A DNA stretch of 35,292 bases from Clostridia bacterium. GTDB lineage: Bacteria > Bacillota > Clostridia > Christensenellales > Aristaeellaceae. Under the pieces are notes generated by a model. That model was given only the letters and a program-made list of their open reading frames with translations. It did no database searches and had not been told where the DNA came from. A program made the translations under genes and the position numbers. Positions 1 through 7,301 of the stretch are shown here, piece after piece (position 1 is the first letter of the stretch; the number at the start of each line of letters is the position of its first letter). The stretch is from the NCBI GenBank assembly GCA_017509255.1, contig JAFWQA010000057.1, positions 1-35,292 of the forward strand. The letters run 5' to 3'.

Positions 1-807
1 AGCGCGAATTACATCGGCATCCTGTTCTGGGCCGTGATATTTGGCATTGCACTGAAGCTGGCCGCGCCAGCCACCAAGCAGATGATGGAAAACCTGGCCG
101 ACGCCGTTTCCACAGTGGTGCGCTGGGTGATCACCTGCGCGCCCTTCGGCATACTGGGTCTCATGTACACCGCGATCGCCACCAGCGGCTCGGAGATCTT
201 CGTTACCTACGGCCGGCTGGTTGCCCTGCTTGTGGGCACGATGCTGTTCACCTCGCTGGTGGTGAATCCGTTGATCGTGGGCCTGGCGCTGCGCCACAAT
301 CCCTTCCCGCTGGTGTTCCGCTGCCTGCGGCAGAGCGGCGTCACAGCCTTCTTCACCAGAAGCTCCGCGGCAAACATCCCCGTGAACATGGAGCTGTGTA
401 AGGATTTGGGATTGGACGAGGATCTGTATTCCGTGTCCATCCCGCTGGGCTCCACCATCAACATGGACGGCGCCGCGGTGACGATCACGATCTTCTCGCT
501 GGTGGCGGCCTTCACCACCGGCGTGCCCGTGACCATTCCCATGGCCATCTTCCTGAGCATCGTAGCCACCTTCTCCGCCTGCGGCACCTCCGGCGTGGAT
601 GGCGGTTCGCTGATGCTGGTGCCGCTGGGCTGCTCGCTATTCGGCATTTCCAATGACATCGCCATGCAGCTGGTGGGCGTCGGTTTCATCATCAGCGTGA
701 TTCAGGATTCCCTTGAGACCGCGCTCAACTCTTCCGGCGACGTGCTGTTCACGGCAACAGCGGAGTTCCACGAGTGGAAGAAGCAGGGCAGGAAACTGCC
801 GCTGTAA
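1..807 (+). CDS. sstT: Serine/threonine:sodium symporter, SstT-type (5' end outside window)
   Basis: C-terminal 268 residues of a DAACS-family transporter; the frame is open to base 1, so the start lies upstream. SstT imports L-serine and L-threonine with sodium across the cytoplasmic membrane. The recognisable core is the re-entrant loop with [14 protein letters not shown] (from about nt 352), followed by [14 protein letters not shown], the conserved substrate and sodium-binding segment, and several hydrophobic helices. The full family length is about 400 residues, so roughly one third is missing. Twelve bases downstream begins an L-serine dehydratase gene, so the pair looks like a serine uptake and deamination operon. 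Family assignment rests on motifs seen here; serine preference is inferred from the SstT-like motifs and the neighbour. Confidence 0.9.
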   Translation, partial: SANYIGILFWAVIFGIALKLAAPATKQMMENLADAVSTVVRWVITCAPFGILGLMYTAIATSGSEIFVTYGRLVALLVGTMLFTSLVVNPLIVGLALRHNPFPLVFRCLRQSGVTAFFTRSSAANIPVNMELCKDLGLDEDLYSVSIPLGSTINMDGAAVTITIFSLVAAFTTGVPVTIPMAIFLSIVATFSACGTSGVDGGSLMLVPLGCSLFGISNDIAMQLVGVGFIISVIQDSLETALNSSGDVLFTATAEFHEWKKQGRKLPL

Positions 808-819
808 GGAGGCATCGCC

Positions 820-1329
820 ATGAAAACCATCAAGAGTGTCTATAAGATCGGCAATGGACCGTCGTCATCCCATACCGTCGGTCCCTTCCGCGCCGCGCAG
901 CTCTTCGGCGCACGCCATCCCGAAGCCGATCGCTTCAAGGTGACGCTGTACGGCTCGCTGGCCTTTACCGGCGAGGGGCACGGCACCGGCAGGGCCATCA
1001 GGACCGGCCTGCCGGGGGCCGAAGTGGTGTTCAACCGCGAACAGACGGACCTGCCCCATCCGAATACCATGCTGTTTGAGGCTTTCAAAGATGGGGAACG
1101 GATCGGCATCAACCGCATTTTCTCCATCGGCGGCGGTTCCATCCGCATCGAGGGCGAGGATTCCGATGAGGAAATCGAGGTCTATCCCCAGAAAAACTTT
1201 ACGGATATCCTGAATATATGCAAGCAGCGCAGCATGAATCTCTCGCAGTTCATCGGCCGCATGGAGGATCCCTCCCTGCGGGAGAGCCTGCATACCGTGT
1301 GGGAGTCGAGAACGTCATCATCGAACTGA
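820..1329 (+). pseudogene. L-serine dehydratase, truncated at a junction near 1306
   Basis: The first 162 residues match the N-terminal (beta) domain of the iron-sulfur L-serine ammonia-lyase, which converts L-serine to pyruvate and ammonia. Visible motifs are SVYKIGNGPSSSHTVGPF near the start, LYGSLAFTGEGHGT, and LPHPNTM. A linker of the kind found in single-chain enzymes (DILNICKQRS...VWE) follows. The alpha domain with the Fe-S cysteines is absent. After VWE (nt 1305) the DNA becomes the interior of a different gene and the frame ends after seven unrelated residues. Start ATG 820 has GGAGG upstream. Single-chain enzymes are normally over 400 residues, so this product cannot be active. Either a genomic rearrangement or an assembly join is possible. 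Confidence 0.85.
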
Positions 1330-3002
1330 TCAAGGTGGACGCCGAGAGCGGCGCGACCAGCATCGTGTTCAAGACCATCCCCGAGGAGACTCCTGCTGAG
1401 ACTCCTGCGGAGACCCCCGCGGAGACTCCTGCGGAGACTCCCACTGAGGCCGCTGCGGAGACCCCCGTGGAGACTGCTGAGGCGACTGAGACCACCGATG
1501 CCCCCTCGATGGAGCTCATCGAAGGCTCTGGCGATGCCGAGGTGCAGGTGATCATGGGCTCCGAGGAGCTCATCGCGGAGCTCGCCAACGAGCCCGAGAC
1601 CGAGATCGACGAGACCGCGCGCGAAAAGTGCAACTACATCTTCGTGAACAAGACCGGTGAGGGCGTGACCGAGATCGTCCTCGAAAACAAGTTCAATGGT
1701 GAGAAGGCCACCAGCACCTTCTCCGAAGGCCCGCTGCCGGACGGCGATCAGGTTGGCATCGGCATGACTGCCGCGCCTGGTGAGACCGACAAGGAGCACT
1801 TCGAACTGATCCTGACCTTCAAGACCGAGAGCGGCTACGAAGGCAAGTTCGAGAAGCTGCACTTTGAGAACGTCATCATCGAGCTGATCAAGGTGGACGC
1901 CGAGAGCGGCGCGACCAGCATCGTGTTCAAGACGATCCCCGAGGAGGAAGTCAAGGAGACGGTCGAGGAAGTCAAGGAAACCGTCGGCGAAAAGGTTGAG
2001 GAAATCAAGGAAGCCGTCGGCGAGAAGGTCGAGGAAGTCAAGGAAGCCGTCGGAGAGAAGGTTGAGGAAGTCAAGGAAGCCGTCGGTGAAGTTAAGGAAG
2101 CCGTTGAGGAGAAGGCCGAGGGCATCGTGGAGCAGGCGCAGGAAGCTGTCGGTGACGCTGTGGAAGCTGTGACCGGATTTGTGGAAGGCCTGCTGGGCAC
2201 CGGTGAGGAAGCCGCCGAGACCGCTGAAGCCGCTGCCGAGGAGCCCGCTCCCGAGGAGATCACCCGGATCTACCGGATCTTCAATGCGACCGGTGAGAAC
2301 GTGGTGGAGATCCGCCTGGACAACAACGTGACCAATGAGGACGCCGGCAACAAGATCGAGGCGCCCCTGGCTGACGGCGAGATGGTGGAACTGACCCGCG
2401 TCGCGATGTCCAACGAGACCGACAGGGAATTCATCGAGCAGACGCTGTCGTTCAAGACCGAGAGCGGCTACGAGGGCGCGTTCAAGACCCTGCACTTCGA
2501 GAAGGCCGACACCGATATCTACCTGATCAAGGTGGATGCGGAGAGCGGCGCGACGACCGTCGCGTGGTTCCCGCCTGTGGTGGAGGAAGTCAAGGAGAGC
2601 GTTGAGGAGATCGTCGAGGAAGTCACCGAGGCCGTCGAGGAGAAGGTCGAGGGAGCTGCCGAGGCTGTCGAGGAGAAGGTCGAGGAGGCCATCGAGGCGG
2701 TTGCCGCTGAGGAGAAGACCCTCACGGTTCCCGGCTTCCAGGAAGGCGAGATCGCCGTGACCGTGACGCTGGATGAGAACGGCGCGATCGCGACGCTGGT
2801 TGTGGACGCTGCCTCCCAGACCCCCGGCCTGGGCCAGAAGTGCGCGGAGCCTGAATTCACCGAGCAGTTCATCGGCAAGGTCGCTCCCTTCGCGTTCAAG
2901 AGCGAAGAGAATCCCGAGGGCATCGACGCTGTCACGGGCGCGACGATCACCAGCCAGGCTGTGGTTGACGCGCTGAACCAGCTGCTGGTTCCCGCGGAGT
3001 AA
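1306..3002 (+). pseudogene. FMN-binding-domain repeat protein, 5'-truncated
   Basis: The frame is open from the junction at about 1306 with no start codon or signal peptide of its own. It begins inside a repeated domain. Order: partial repeat (1308-1388), a Thr/Pro/Glu-rich linker (about 1387-1500), a full repeat (about 1630-1947), a Glu/Lys/Val heptad-like segment (1948-2130), a third repeat (about 2262-2560), a second heptad segment (2578-2715), and a C-terminal domain of about 95 residues. That last domain resembles the FMN-binding family (RnfG/NqrC type, PF04205) and contains DAVTGATITS near 2930-2960, where the threonine is the known type of site for ApbE-mediated covalent FMN attachment. 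An extracytoplasmic electron-transfer role is inferred. The heptad segments may form coiled coils. Terminator at 3017-3062. Confidence 0.75.
1308..1388 (+). repeat. Intragenic domain repeat, near-identical to 1867-1947
   Basis: These 81 bases differ from 1867-1947 at only two positions, both synonymous. They encode the end of the repeated domain (ENVIIELIKVDAESGATS...). A third, more diverged version ends near 2560. The near identity suggests recent duplication or gene conversion, and such repeats also invite wrong assembly joins at the 1306 boundary. Confidence 0.85.
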
Positions 3003-3016
3003 TTCCAACAGGAGAC

Positions 3017-3062
3017 GGGCGCCGGCGAGCGTGTTTAAAAGACCCGCTCACCGGCGCCTTTT
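3017..3062 (+). terminator. Rho-independent terminator after the FMN-binding gene
   Basis: Left arm GGGCGCCGGCGAGCG at 3017-3031, right arm CGCTCACCGGCGCC at 3045-3058, then TTTT. It ends the upstream transcript. The GTG at 3031 lies in this hairpin, which argues against using it as the start of the next gene. Confidence 0.9.
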
Positions 3063-3093
3063 CCGGTCAATCGCCGAGAGGAGGGAAAGAAGC

Positions 3094-4122
3094 GTGTTCC
3101 GAAGGGCCATCTGTGCCTTGATGGCAGGACTGTTTCTTTTTGTATTGCACCCGGCGACGGCGGAGGAGCAGGAGGAGACGTTTGTCCCGGAGGGGTACCG
3201 CGCCTGCGCGTTTGACGACTATTTCCGGGAACTCGCGTTCATCTCCCAGCGGGAACTGCGATTCAATATCAAGGAATACCGCTATTTCGGCGACCGCTTT
3301 GTGATCAACGGCTGCGGACCGGCATCCGTCTATAACGGGTTTGCGGTCAGCTTCGGCATCACGGACGACGACTTCGCTGCAAAGGTGCTGCTGGAGATCA
3401 TGACCCTCCTGTCCAATTATCAGAAGCCGGAAAAGTACGCCAACGACTTCCGGCGCATGTCCCTGCTGACCAGCGAGCTGTGCGACAATTATCCGACGCT
3501 GACGGAGATGAAGTCGCTGGTGGACCAGGTGATCTGGATGGAGAAGAGGACGACGGCCAAGAACGTGAAAAAAGCGCTTGAGCCCGTCCAGGGGAGCGCG
3601 GTGCTGATCGGAAGAATCAATCTGAGTCAGAACTGGGGCGAGATCATTGACCTGGCGGAGGAACTGCACGCGCAGGGACGGGATGAGGCGATCTTAACCG
3701 TTACCAACCTCGCCACGGGCACCGACGACATGGGAACACCCTTCTGCCTGGGCGACAACGGACATTTTATCACGCTGACGATGCAGGTGGGGGAGTTCCT
3801 CGAGCATGGTACCATCTATGTGCTGGACTCCTACCCGCGGGCGGTGCGGGGGGAAAAACTGAAAGACCCCTATGACCTGAGGTACTATTTTGCGGCCAAC
3901 AACAAGCTGACGGGCTTCCGGACGCACTATTACGCCTACCATGTCAAGCCGGCGGTGGTGAAGTGCGAGCCCCGGGGGGAGATCCAGACGCAGCTGACCG
4001 AAAAGAAAGAGGCCGCCTCCCGAAGCAAGAAGGCGGCCGGAACCTATCGCTCTTTCCGGATCAAATTGGCAATCCGCATCAACACCTACGGAACGGGCAC
4101 CCTTCTGCTGCGCATCCCCTGA
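3094..4122 (+). CDS. Secreted C39-like cysteine peptidase, putative
   Basis: 342 residues from GTG 3094, chosen because AGGAGGG (3079-3085) sits 8 bases upstream and the hydrophobic signal peptide (ICALMAGLFLFVLHPATA) then starts at the N terminus. The mature part has INGCGPAS with Cys74, GDNGHFITL with His224, and VLDSYPR with Asp245. This order is that of the papain-like peptidase C39-like fold, so a cysteine peptidase or related amidase acting outside the membrane is likely; the substrate is unknown. The last 35 residues are basic and look unlike the rest of the protein. They are encoded over a hairpin (4011-4038) and end just before the repeat elements, so the 3' end may have been remodelled. 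The gene is convergent with the metallophosphoesterase gene. Confidence 0.7.
   Translation: MFRRAICALMAGLFLFVLHPATAEEQEETFVPEGYRACAFDDYFRELAFISQRELRFNIKEYRYFGDRFVINGCGPASVYNGFAVSFGITDDDFAAKVLLEIMTLLSNYQKPEKYANDFRRMSLLTSELCDNYPTLTEMKSLVDQVIWMEKRTTAKNVKKALEPVQGSAVLIGRINLSQNWGEIIDLAEELHAQGRDEAILTVTNLATGTDDMGTPFCLGDNGHFITLTMQVGEFLEHGTIYVLDSYPRAVRGEKLKDPYDLRYYFAANNKLTGFRTHYYAYHVKPAVVKCEPRGEIQTQLTEKKEAASRSKKAAGTYRSFRIKLAIRINTYGTGTLLLRIP
4001..4038 (-). terminator. Candidate minus-strand terminator inside the C39-like gene
   Basis: Perfect 8-bp arms GGCCGCCT (4011-4018) and AGGCGGCC (4031-4038). Read on the minus strand, the stem is followed by a T-rich tail (complement of 4001-4010). It could end transcripts arriving from the convergent metallophosphoesterase gene. 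It lies within the coding region of the opposite strand. Confidence 0.45.
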
Positions 4123-4135
4123 GGAGCATTCGGAT

Positions 4136-4286
4136 CTGATACCGTATAAGTCGTGTCTCCAAATCTCCAAATAGTAGTTGCCGGAGAACCAGAGCGATCG
4201 GAAAGCCCTGGTCGCGCCCGCAGGCGCGAAATCCCCTCCGGAAGATTACAGAATGCCATTGTTCAGCGATTCCGTATCGTGATCAG
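4136..4286 (+). repeat. Structured interspersed repeat, copy a
   Basis: First of a tandem pair. Core hairpin 1 at 4189-4211 (CCAGAGC / GCCCTGG, one mismatch); hairpin 2 at 4212-4229 (TCGCGCC CGCA GGCGCGA). The right part (4196-4286) matches copy b (4330-4420) with two differences in 91 bases. Ends CTGATACC.. and ..GTGATCAG are imperfect inverted repeats. The left boundary is approximate. Confidence 0.75.
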
Positions 4287-4420
4287 GAGGACAACAGGCC
4301 GAGTAAGTGCATTGCCGAAGGTCCAGGGCGATCGGAAAGCCCTGGTCGCGCCCGCGGGCGCGAAATCCCCTCCGGAAGATTACAGAATGCCATTGTTCAG
4401 CGATTCCGTATCGTAATCAG
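4287..4420 (+). repeat. Structured interspersed repeat, copy b
   Basis: Hairpin 1 at 4323-4345 (CCAGGGC / GCCCTGG) and hairpin 2 at 4346-4363 (TCGCGCCC / GGGCGCGA). The right end runs into the metallophosphoesterase gene and supplies its last codons and stop (4397-4420, minus strand). Confidence 0.8.
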
Positions 4421-5269
4421 ATGGACGGTGGGCGGACAGCCGATCCGGATGGGCAGACGGGAAGTACCGACACCGTTGCTGATCAGCATCGGAATGCGGT
4501 TCTCCTCCACCCATCCACGCTGGTGCTGCTCCGGAACCTCGTCCGCGATGTGCAGCCACTGCAGCCCGAAGGGCAGCTGGCCGGCGTGGGTATGACCGAA
4601 CAAACCGAGGTCAAACCAGCCGGTTTTATCATTCCTGTCCATCACGCGCAGGGCGTTGTCGATGATCTCCGGCGAGTGGCTGAGCAGAATCACGAAGTCC
4701 TCCCGGACAACGCGGCCGGCCAGCGCGTCCAGATCATAGCTGCTCTCCGAGAGCGGGTCCGCGCCCACCAGATAGAGATTCCGCTGTCCGACGCGCACCT
4801 CCTGGACCGCGTTGTTCAGCAGGGTGATGCCCTTGAGCTTGAGCGTCTGCAGCAGCGCGCGGCTGATTTCCGACTTGTGGTCCGCCTCGCCGAGCACAGC
4901 ATAGACGCCGTAGCTGGAGTGGATCGCGGGCAGCTCGCGGAAAAAGCGGACCAGGTTGTCCGGCCTGTCGGTGTAGTCCCCGCCGAGGAGGACGATATCC
5001 GGATTCAGTCCGTTGACGGTGCTGACCAGCGAGGCGGCGCGCCCCTGGGTGAACCAGGGAAACCCGCTGACGTGCAGGTCCGACACATAGGCAATCCGCA
5101 GCTGGCGAATGTCCTGTGGAAGGTCCGCGCTGGTCACTGTATGCTGCTCGACCTGGAGCAGATAGGGCTCGAAGAACGGATAGGCGAGCAGGACGACGAC
5201 CACCAGGATCAGTGCCAGATAGCCGAAGAGCCAGATGGGACGGTGCTTGATATGTTTGCCGCGCAGCAT
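4397..5269 (-). CDS. Membrane-anchored metallophosphoesterase, YkuE-like
   Basis: 290 residues. One N-terminal transmembrane segment (about residues 13-33, LFGYLALILVVVVLLAYPFF) places the catalytic domain outside the membrane. Calcineurin-like phosphoesterase motifs appear in order: VSDLHVSG, LGGDYTD, LSHSPE and FGHTHAGQ. The third motif, normally GNHD, reads GEAD here (within VLGEADHK), so a metal-bridging Asn and the adjacent His are replaced; activity may be altered. Known relatives hydrolyse phosphoester substrates at the cell surface; the substrate here is unknown. Start ATG 5269 has GGAGG close upstream. The last seven residues (LITIRNR) and the stop are encoded by repeat copy b, so the original C terminus was replaced. 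Divergent from the flavin reductase gene with a 40-base gap. Confidence 0.85.
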   Translation of the reverse strand: MLRGKHIKHRPIWLFGYLALILVVVVLLAYPFFEPYLLQVEQHTVTSADLPQDIRQLRIAYVSDLHVSGFPWFTQGRAASLVSTVNGLNPDIVLLGGDYTDRPDNLVRFFRELPAIHSSYGVYAVLGEADHKSEISRALLQTLKLKGITLLNNAVQEVRVGQRNLYLVGADPLSESSYDLDALAGRVVREDFVILLSHSPEIIDNALRVMDRNDKTGWFDLGLFGHTHAGQLPFGLQWLHIADEVPEQHQRGWVEENRIPMLISNGVGTSRLPIRIGCPPTVHLITIRNR

Positions 5270-5309
5270 AATGCCTCCAACAATAAGCGGGAATGGGTGG
5301 GAGAGAAAT

Positions 5310-5927
5310 ATGAAGGAAACGAATGAGACCTACCGCGGACTGCAGCCGACGGTGCTGCTGTCGCCGGTGCCGGTGGTGCTTGTCTCCTGCGCCGGGGAGC
5401 GCCCCAACGCGCTGACGGTCGCCTGGGCCGGGACCGTCTGCAGCCATCCGCCCATGGTCTCGATCAGCCTGCGCCGGGAGCGCTTCTCCTATGAGCTGAT
5501 CCGTTCAAGCGGCGAGTTCGTCATCAACCTGGCGGACGAGGTGCACAGCCGGGCTGTGGATTACTGCGGGATCCGCAGCGGGCGCAAGGAGGACAAGCTC
5601 GCGGCCTGCGGACTGCAAACCGTACCCATGGAACAGATGGCAATCGCGCCGGCGGTGCAGGGCTTCCCGGTCCATATGGGCTGCCGGGTGCGCCAGGTGG
5701 TGCCGCTGGGGAGCCACGACCTTTTCCTGGCGGAGGTGGTCAGCGTGCGCGTGCGGGAGGACCTGTTTGATCCGGACGGTTCCCTGCACCTGGAGCGGGC
5801 GTCGCTGCTGTGCTACAACCACGGCGTCTACCAGCGCGCGGAGCAGGTGATCGGCTTCTTCGGCTGGTCTGTTGCGAGGAAGGACGTTTACGAACGGCGG
5901 ATGCTCAGCCTGCGGGGGAGGCGCTGA
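5310..5927 (+). CDS. Flavin reductase-like, FMN-binding split-barrel protein
   Basis: 205 residues from ATG 5310, preceded by GGGAGAG; a longer frame upstream is out of keeping with family starts and overlaps the divergent gene. The family pattern is clear: PVPVVLVSCAGERPNALTVAWAG near residue 20, then SHPPMVSISLRRERFSYELI, FVINLADE, and a C-terminal LCYNHGVY. Members of the flavin reductase-like domain family bind FMN and reduce flavin or act as small flavoenzymes in the cytoplasm; the partner is unknown. The 3' end overlaps the convergent GNAT gene by 23 bases. Confidence 0.85.
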   Translation: MKETNETYRGLQPTVLLSPVPVVLVSCAGERPNALTVAWAGTVCSHPPMVSISLRRERFSYELIRSSGEFVINLADEVHSRAVDYCGIRSGRKEDKLAACGLQTVPMEQMAIAPAVQGFPVHMGCRVRQVVPLGSHDLFLAEVVSVRVREDLFDPDGSLHLERASLLCYNHGVYQRAEQVIGFFGWSVARKDVYERRMLSLRGRR

Positions 5928-6528
5928 CCCACTCCTCCGCGAGGATCGCGTAGAGACAGACGTCCTTCCATGCGCCTTTGTTGCGGATGCGGCCGCGGAG
6001 AACGCCCTCCCTGCGCATGCCGCAGTGCTCCATCACCCGGCCGCTGGCGGGATTGTCCAGCTCGTGCATGCCCTCCACCCGGTGAAGGCCCATCCGGTCG
6101 AAGCACAGCCCGAGCAGCGCCCGGAGCGCCTCCGTAGCCAGCCCCTGATGCCAGAACTCCCGGGCGAGGCTGTAGCCGACTTCCGCAGAGAGGTGCTCCT
6201 CGTCCCAGGCGTTGAAGCCGATCGTTCCGATCATCCGTCCGCTGCTCCGGAGCACGATCGCGTAGAGCGAGGGCTCGGCGTTCCAGTACTGGCGGCGGAT
6301 CATGCGGATCACCGCGCGGGTCTCCGAGAGGGAGCGGTGCGCGCGCCAGAGCACATGCCGCGCCACCTCCGGGTCGCTGGCGTAAGCGTAAAAATCCGCG
6401 GCGTCTCCCCGGCGGACCGGGCGCAGCAGGAGACGCTCCGTCTCCAGCGGCGGGAGAGAGGCGAAAAAGCCGCGGACATCCTCGGGCTCCTCAGGCAGCA
6501 GACGGGACAGACACGCACGGATCCCCAT
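5905..6528 (-). CDS. GNAT-family N-acetyltransferase, RimJ/RimL type
   Basis: 207 residues; ATG 6528 has GGAGG nearby upstream. Typical RimJ/RimL pattern: LETERLLLRPVRRGDAADFY, then AIVLRSSGRMIGTIGF, then VGYSLAREFWHQGLATEAL, which carries the acetyl-CoA pyrophosphate-binding loop, then ELDNPASGRVMEHCGM. The enzyme would transfer acetyl from acetyl-CoA to an amine, often a protein N terminus or small molecule; the substrate cannot be read from sequence. A 37-residue extension precedes the domain. Its 3' end overlaps the flavin reductase gene (convergent), and the Nudix gene lies upstream on the same strand with a 69-base gap, so the two are probably co-transcribed. Confidence 0.85.
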   Translation of the reverse strand: MGIRACLSRLLPEEPEDVRGFFASLPPLETERLLLRPVRRGDAADFYAYASDPEVARHVLWRAHRSLSETRAVIRMIRRQYWNAEPSLYAIVLRSSGRMIGTIGFNAWDEEHLSAEVGYSLAREFWHQGLATEALRALLGLCFDRMGLHRVEGMHELDNPASGRVMEHCGMRREGVLRGRIRNKGAWKDVCLYAILAEEWVSASPAG

Positions 6529-6597
6529 CAGCGGAAAATCCTCCGAATGAAAACGTTTGGACCGACCGGGAAGAAAAAGACAAGACGTTTCGTTGAA

Positions 6598-7149
6598 TCA
6601 ATGGGACGCGACATACTGCGCGGCCATCAGGATGCCCAGACTGGTCTTGCCGTCGCGGAAGGTACCGTCCATCACCCGGGCGACAGCCTCCTGCAGCGGC
6701 ATCCAGGCGGCGTCCACGAACTCGTCCTCATCCGGGTGGGAAGCACCCTTGTGCAGCCCGGTGGCGAGATAGAGGTGGATGCGCTCGGTCAGGCAGCCCG
6801 GTGAGGTCTCCAGACAGGTCAGCTCATGCCACTGATCCGCCTGATAGCCGGTCTCCTCGGAGAGCTCACGCTGGGCGCACAGGAGCGGATCCTCGTCCGG
6901 CGCGTCCAGCTTGCCGGCCGGGATCTCCTGGGTGATCCGCCCCACGGCGATCCGCATCTGCCGGACCAGCAGCACCCGCTGCTGCTCATCCAGGGCGACG
7001 ACCGCGGACGCGCCGATATGGCAGGCGACCTCCCGCAGCGCCTGGTGGCCGTTGGGCAGACGGACCTGCCAGTGCTCCAGGCGGAGGATGACGCCGGGAT
7101 AGACAACTTCCTTGCTCAGGATGGTTTCGGTCAGACGGTCTTCACACAT
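6598..7149 (-). CDS. Nudix hydrolase, ADP-ribose pyrophosphatase-like
   Basis: 183 residues from ATG 7149, chosen because TGGAGG sits 8 bases upstream; a longer start 15 bases earlier lacks this spacing. The Nudix box reads GKLDAPDEDP followed by LLCAQRELSEETGY and keeps the REL-x-EE-x-G core that binds magnesium; there is one extra residue before the first Glu. The preceding ITQEIPAGKLD and following ETSPGCLTERIHLYLA match the ADP-ribose pyrophosphatase subgroup, which hydrolyses ADP-ribose to AMP and ribose 5-phosphate. The substrate is inferred from the subgroup. Confidence 0.85.
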   Translation of the reverse strand: MCEDRLTETILSKEVVYPGVILRLEHWQVRLPNGHQALREVACHIGASAVVALDEQQRVLLVRQMRIAVGRITQEIPAGKLDAPDEDPLLCAQRELSEETGYQADQWHELTCLETSPGCLTERIHLYLATGLHKGASHPDEDEFVDAAWMPLQEAVARVMDGTFRDGKTSLGILMAAQYVASH

Positions 7150-7236
7150 CGTGAACGCCTCCAAAAGATTTGATCAAAAAAGAGCATTCGACAGTCCACA
7201 GCGATTTCCTGCCTGGCGATGGAACGAACTGTTGAA

Positions 7237-7265
7237 TTGACAAGGCCGGGCACCGGGTTTACAAT
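7237..7265 (+). promoter_or_regulatory. Sigma-A type promoter for the large surface protein
   Basis: TTGACA at 7237-7242 and TACAAT at 7260-7265 with a 17-base spacer. The ribosome-binding site AAGGAGG (7288-7294) and ATG 7302 follow. Confidence 0.85.
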
Positions 7266-7301
7266 AGGAAGCGGGACATCGTCCGCAAAGGAGGAGACAG
7301 A

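Noticed and set aside
2536-2976. Arg/Ser-rich small proteins in frames overlapping the FMN-binding gene
   Set aside because: Out-of-frame readings of heptad-coding DNA; not independently supported.
1182-3008. Long minus-strand reading frame opposite the FMN-binding repeat gene
   Set aside because: It is a shadow of the repetitive GAG/GTC-rich codons on the plus strand, low in complexity, with no ribosome-binding site or domain.
3031-3093. Upstream GTG start at 3031 for the C39-like peptidase
   Set aside because: Lies in the preceding terminator hairpin and would place 21 residues before a normal signal peptide; GTG 3094 has a proper ribosome-binding site.
4136-4420. CRISPR array, suggested by repeated units with hairpins
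   Set aside because: Only two units of about 134 bp with no spacer pattern, and the same units occur singly elsewhere.
4307-5326. Plus-strand frame covering the metallophosphoesterase region
   Set aside because: Starts inside repeat b and is antisense to a gene with intact metal-binding motifs.
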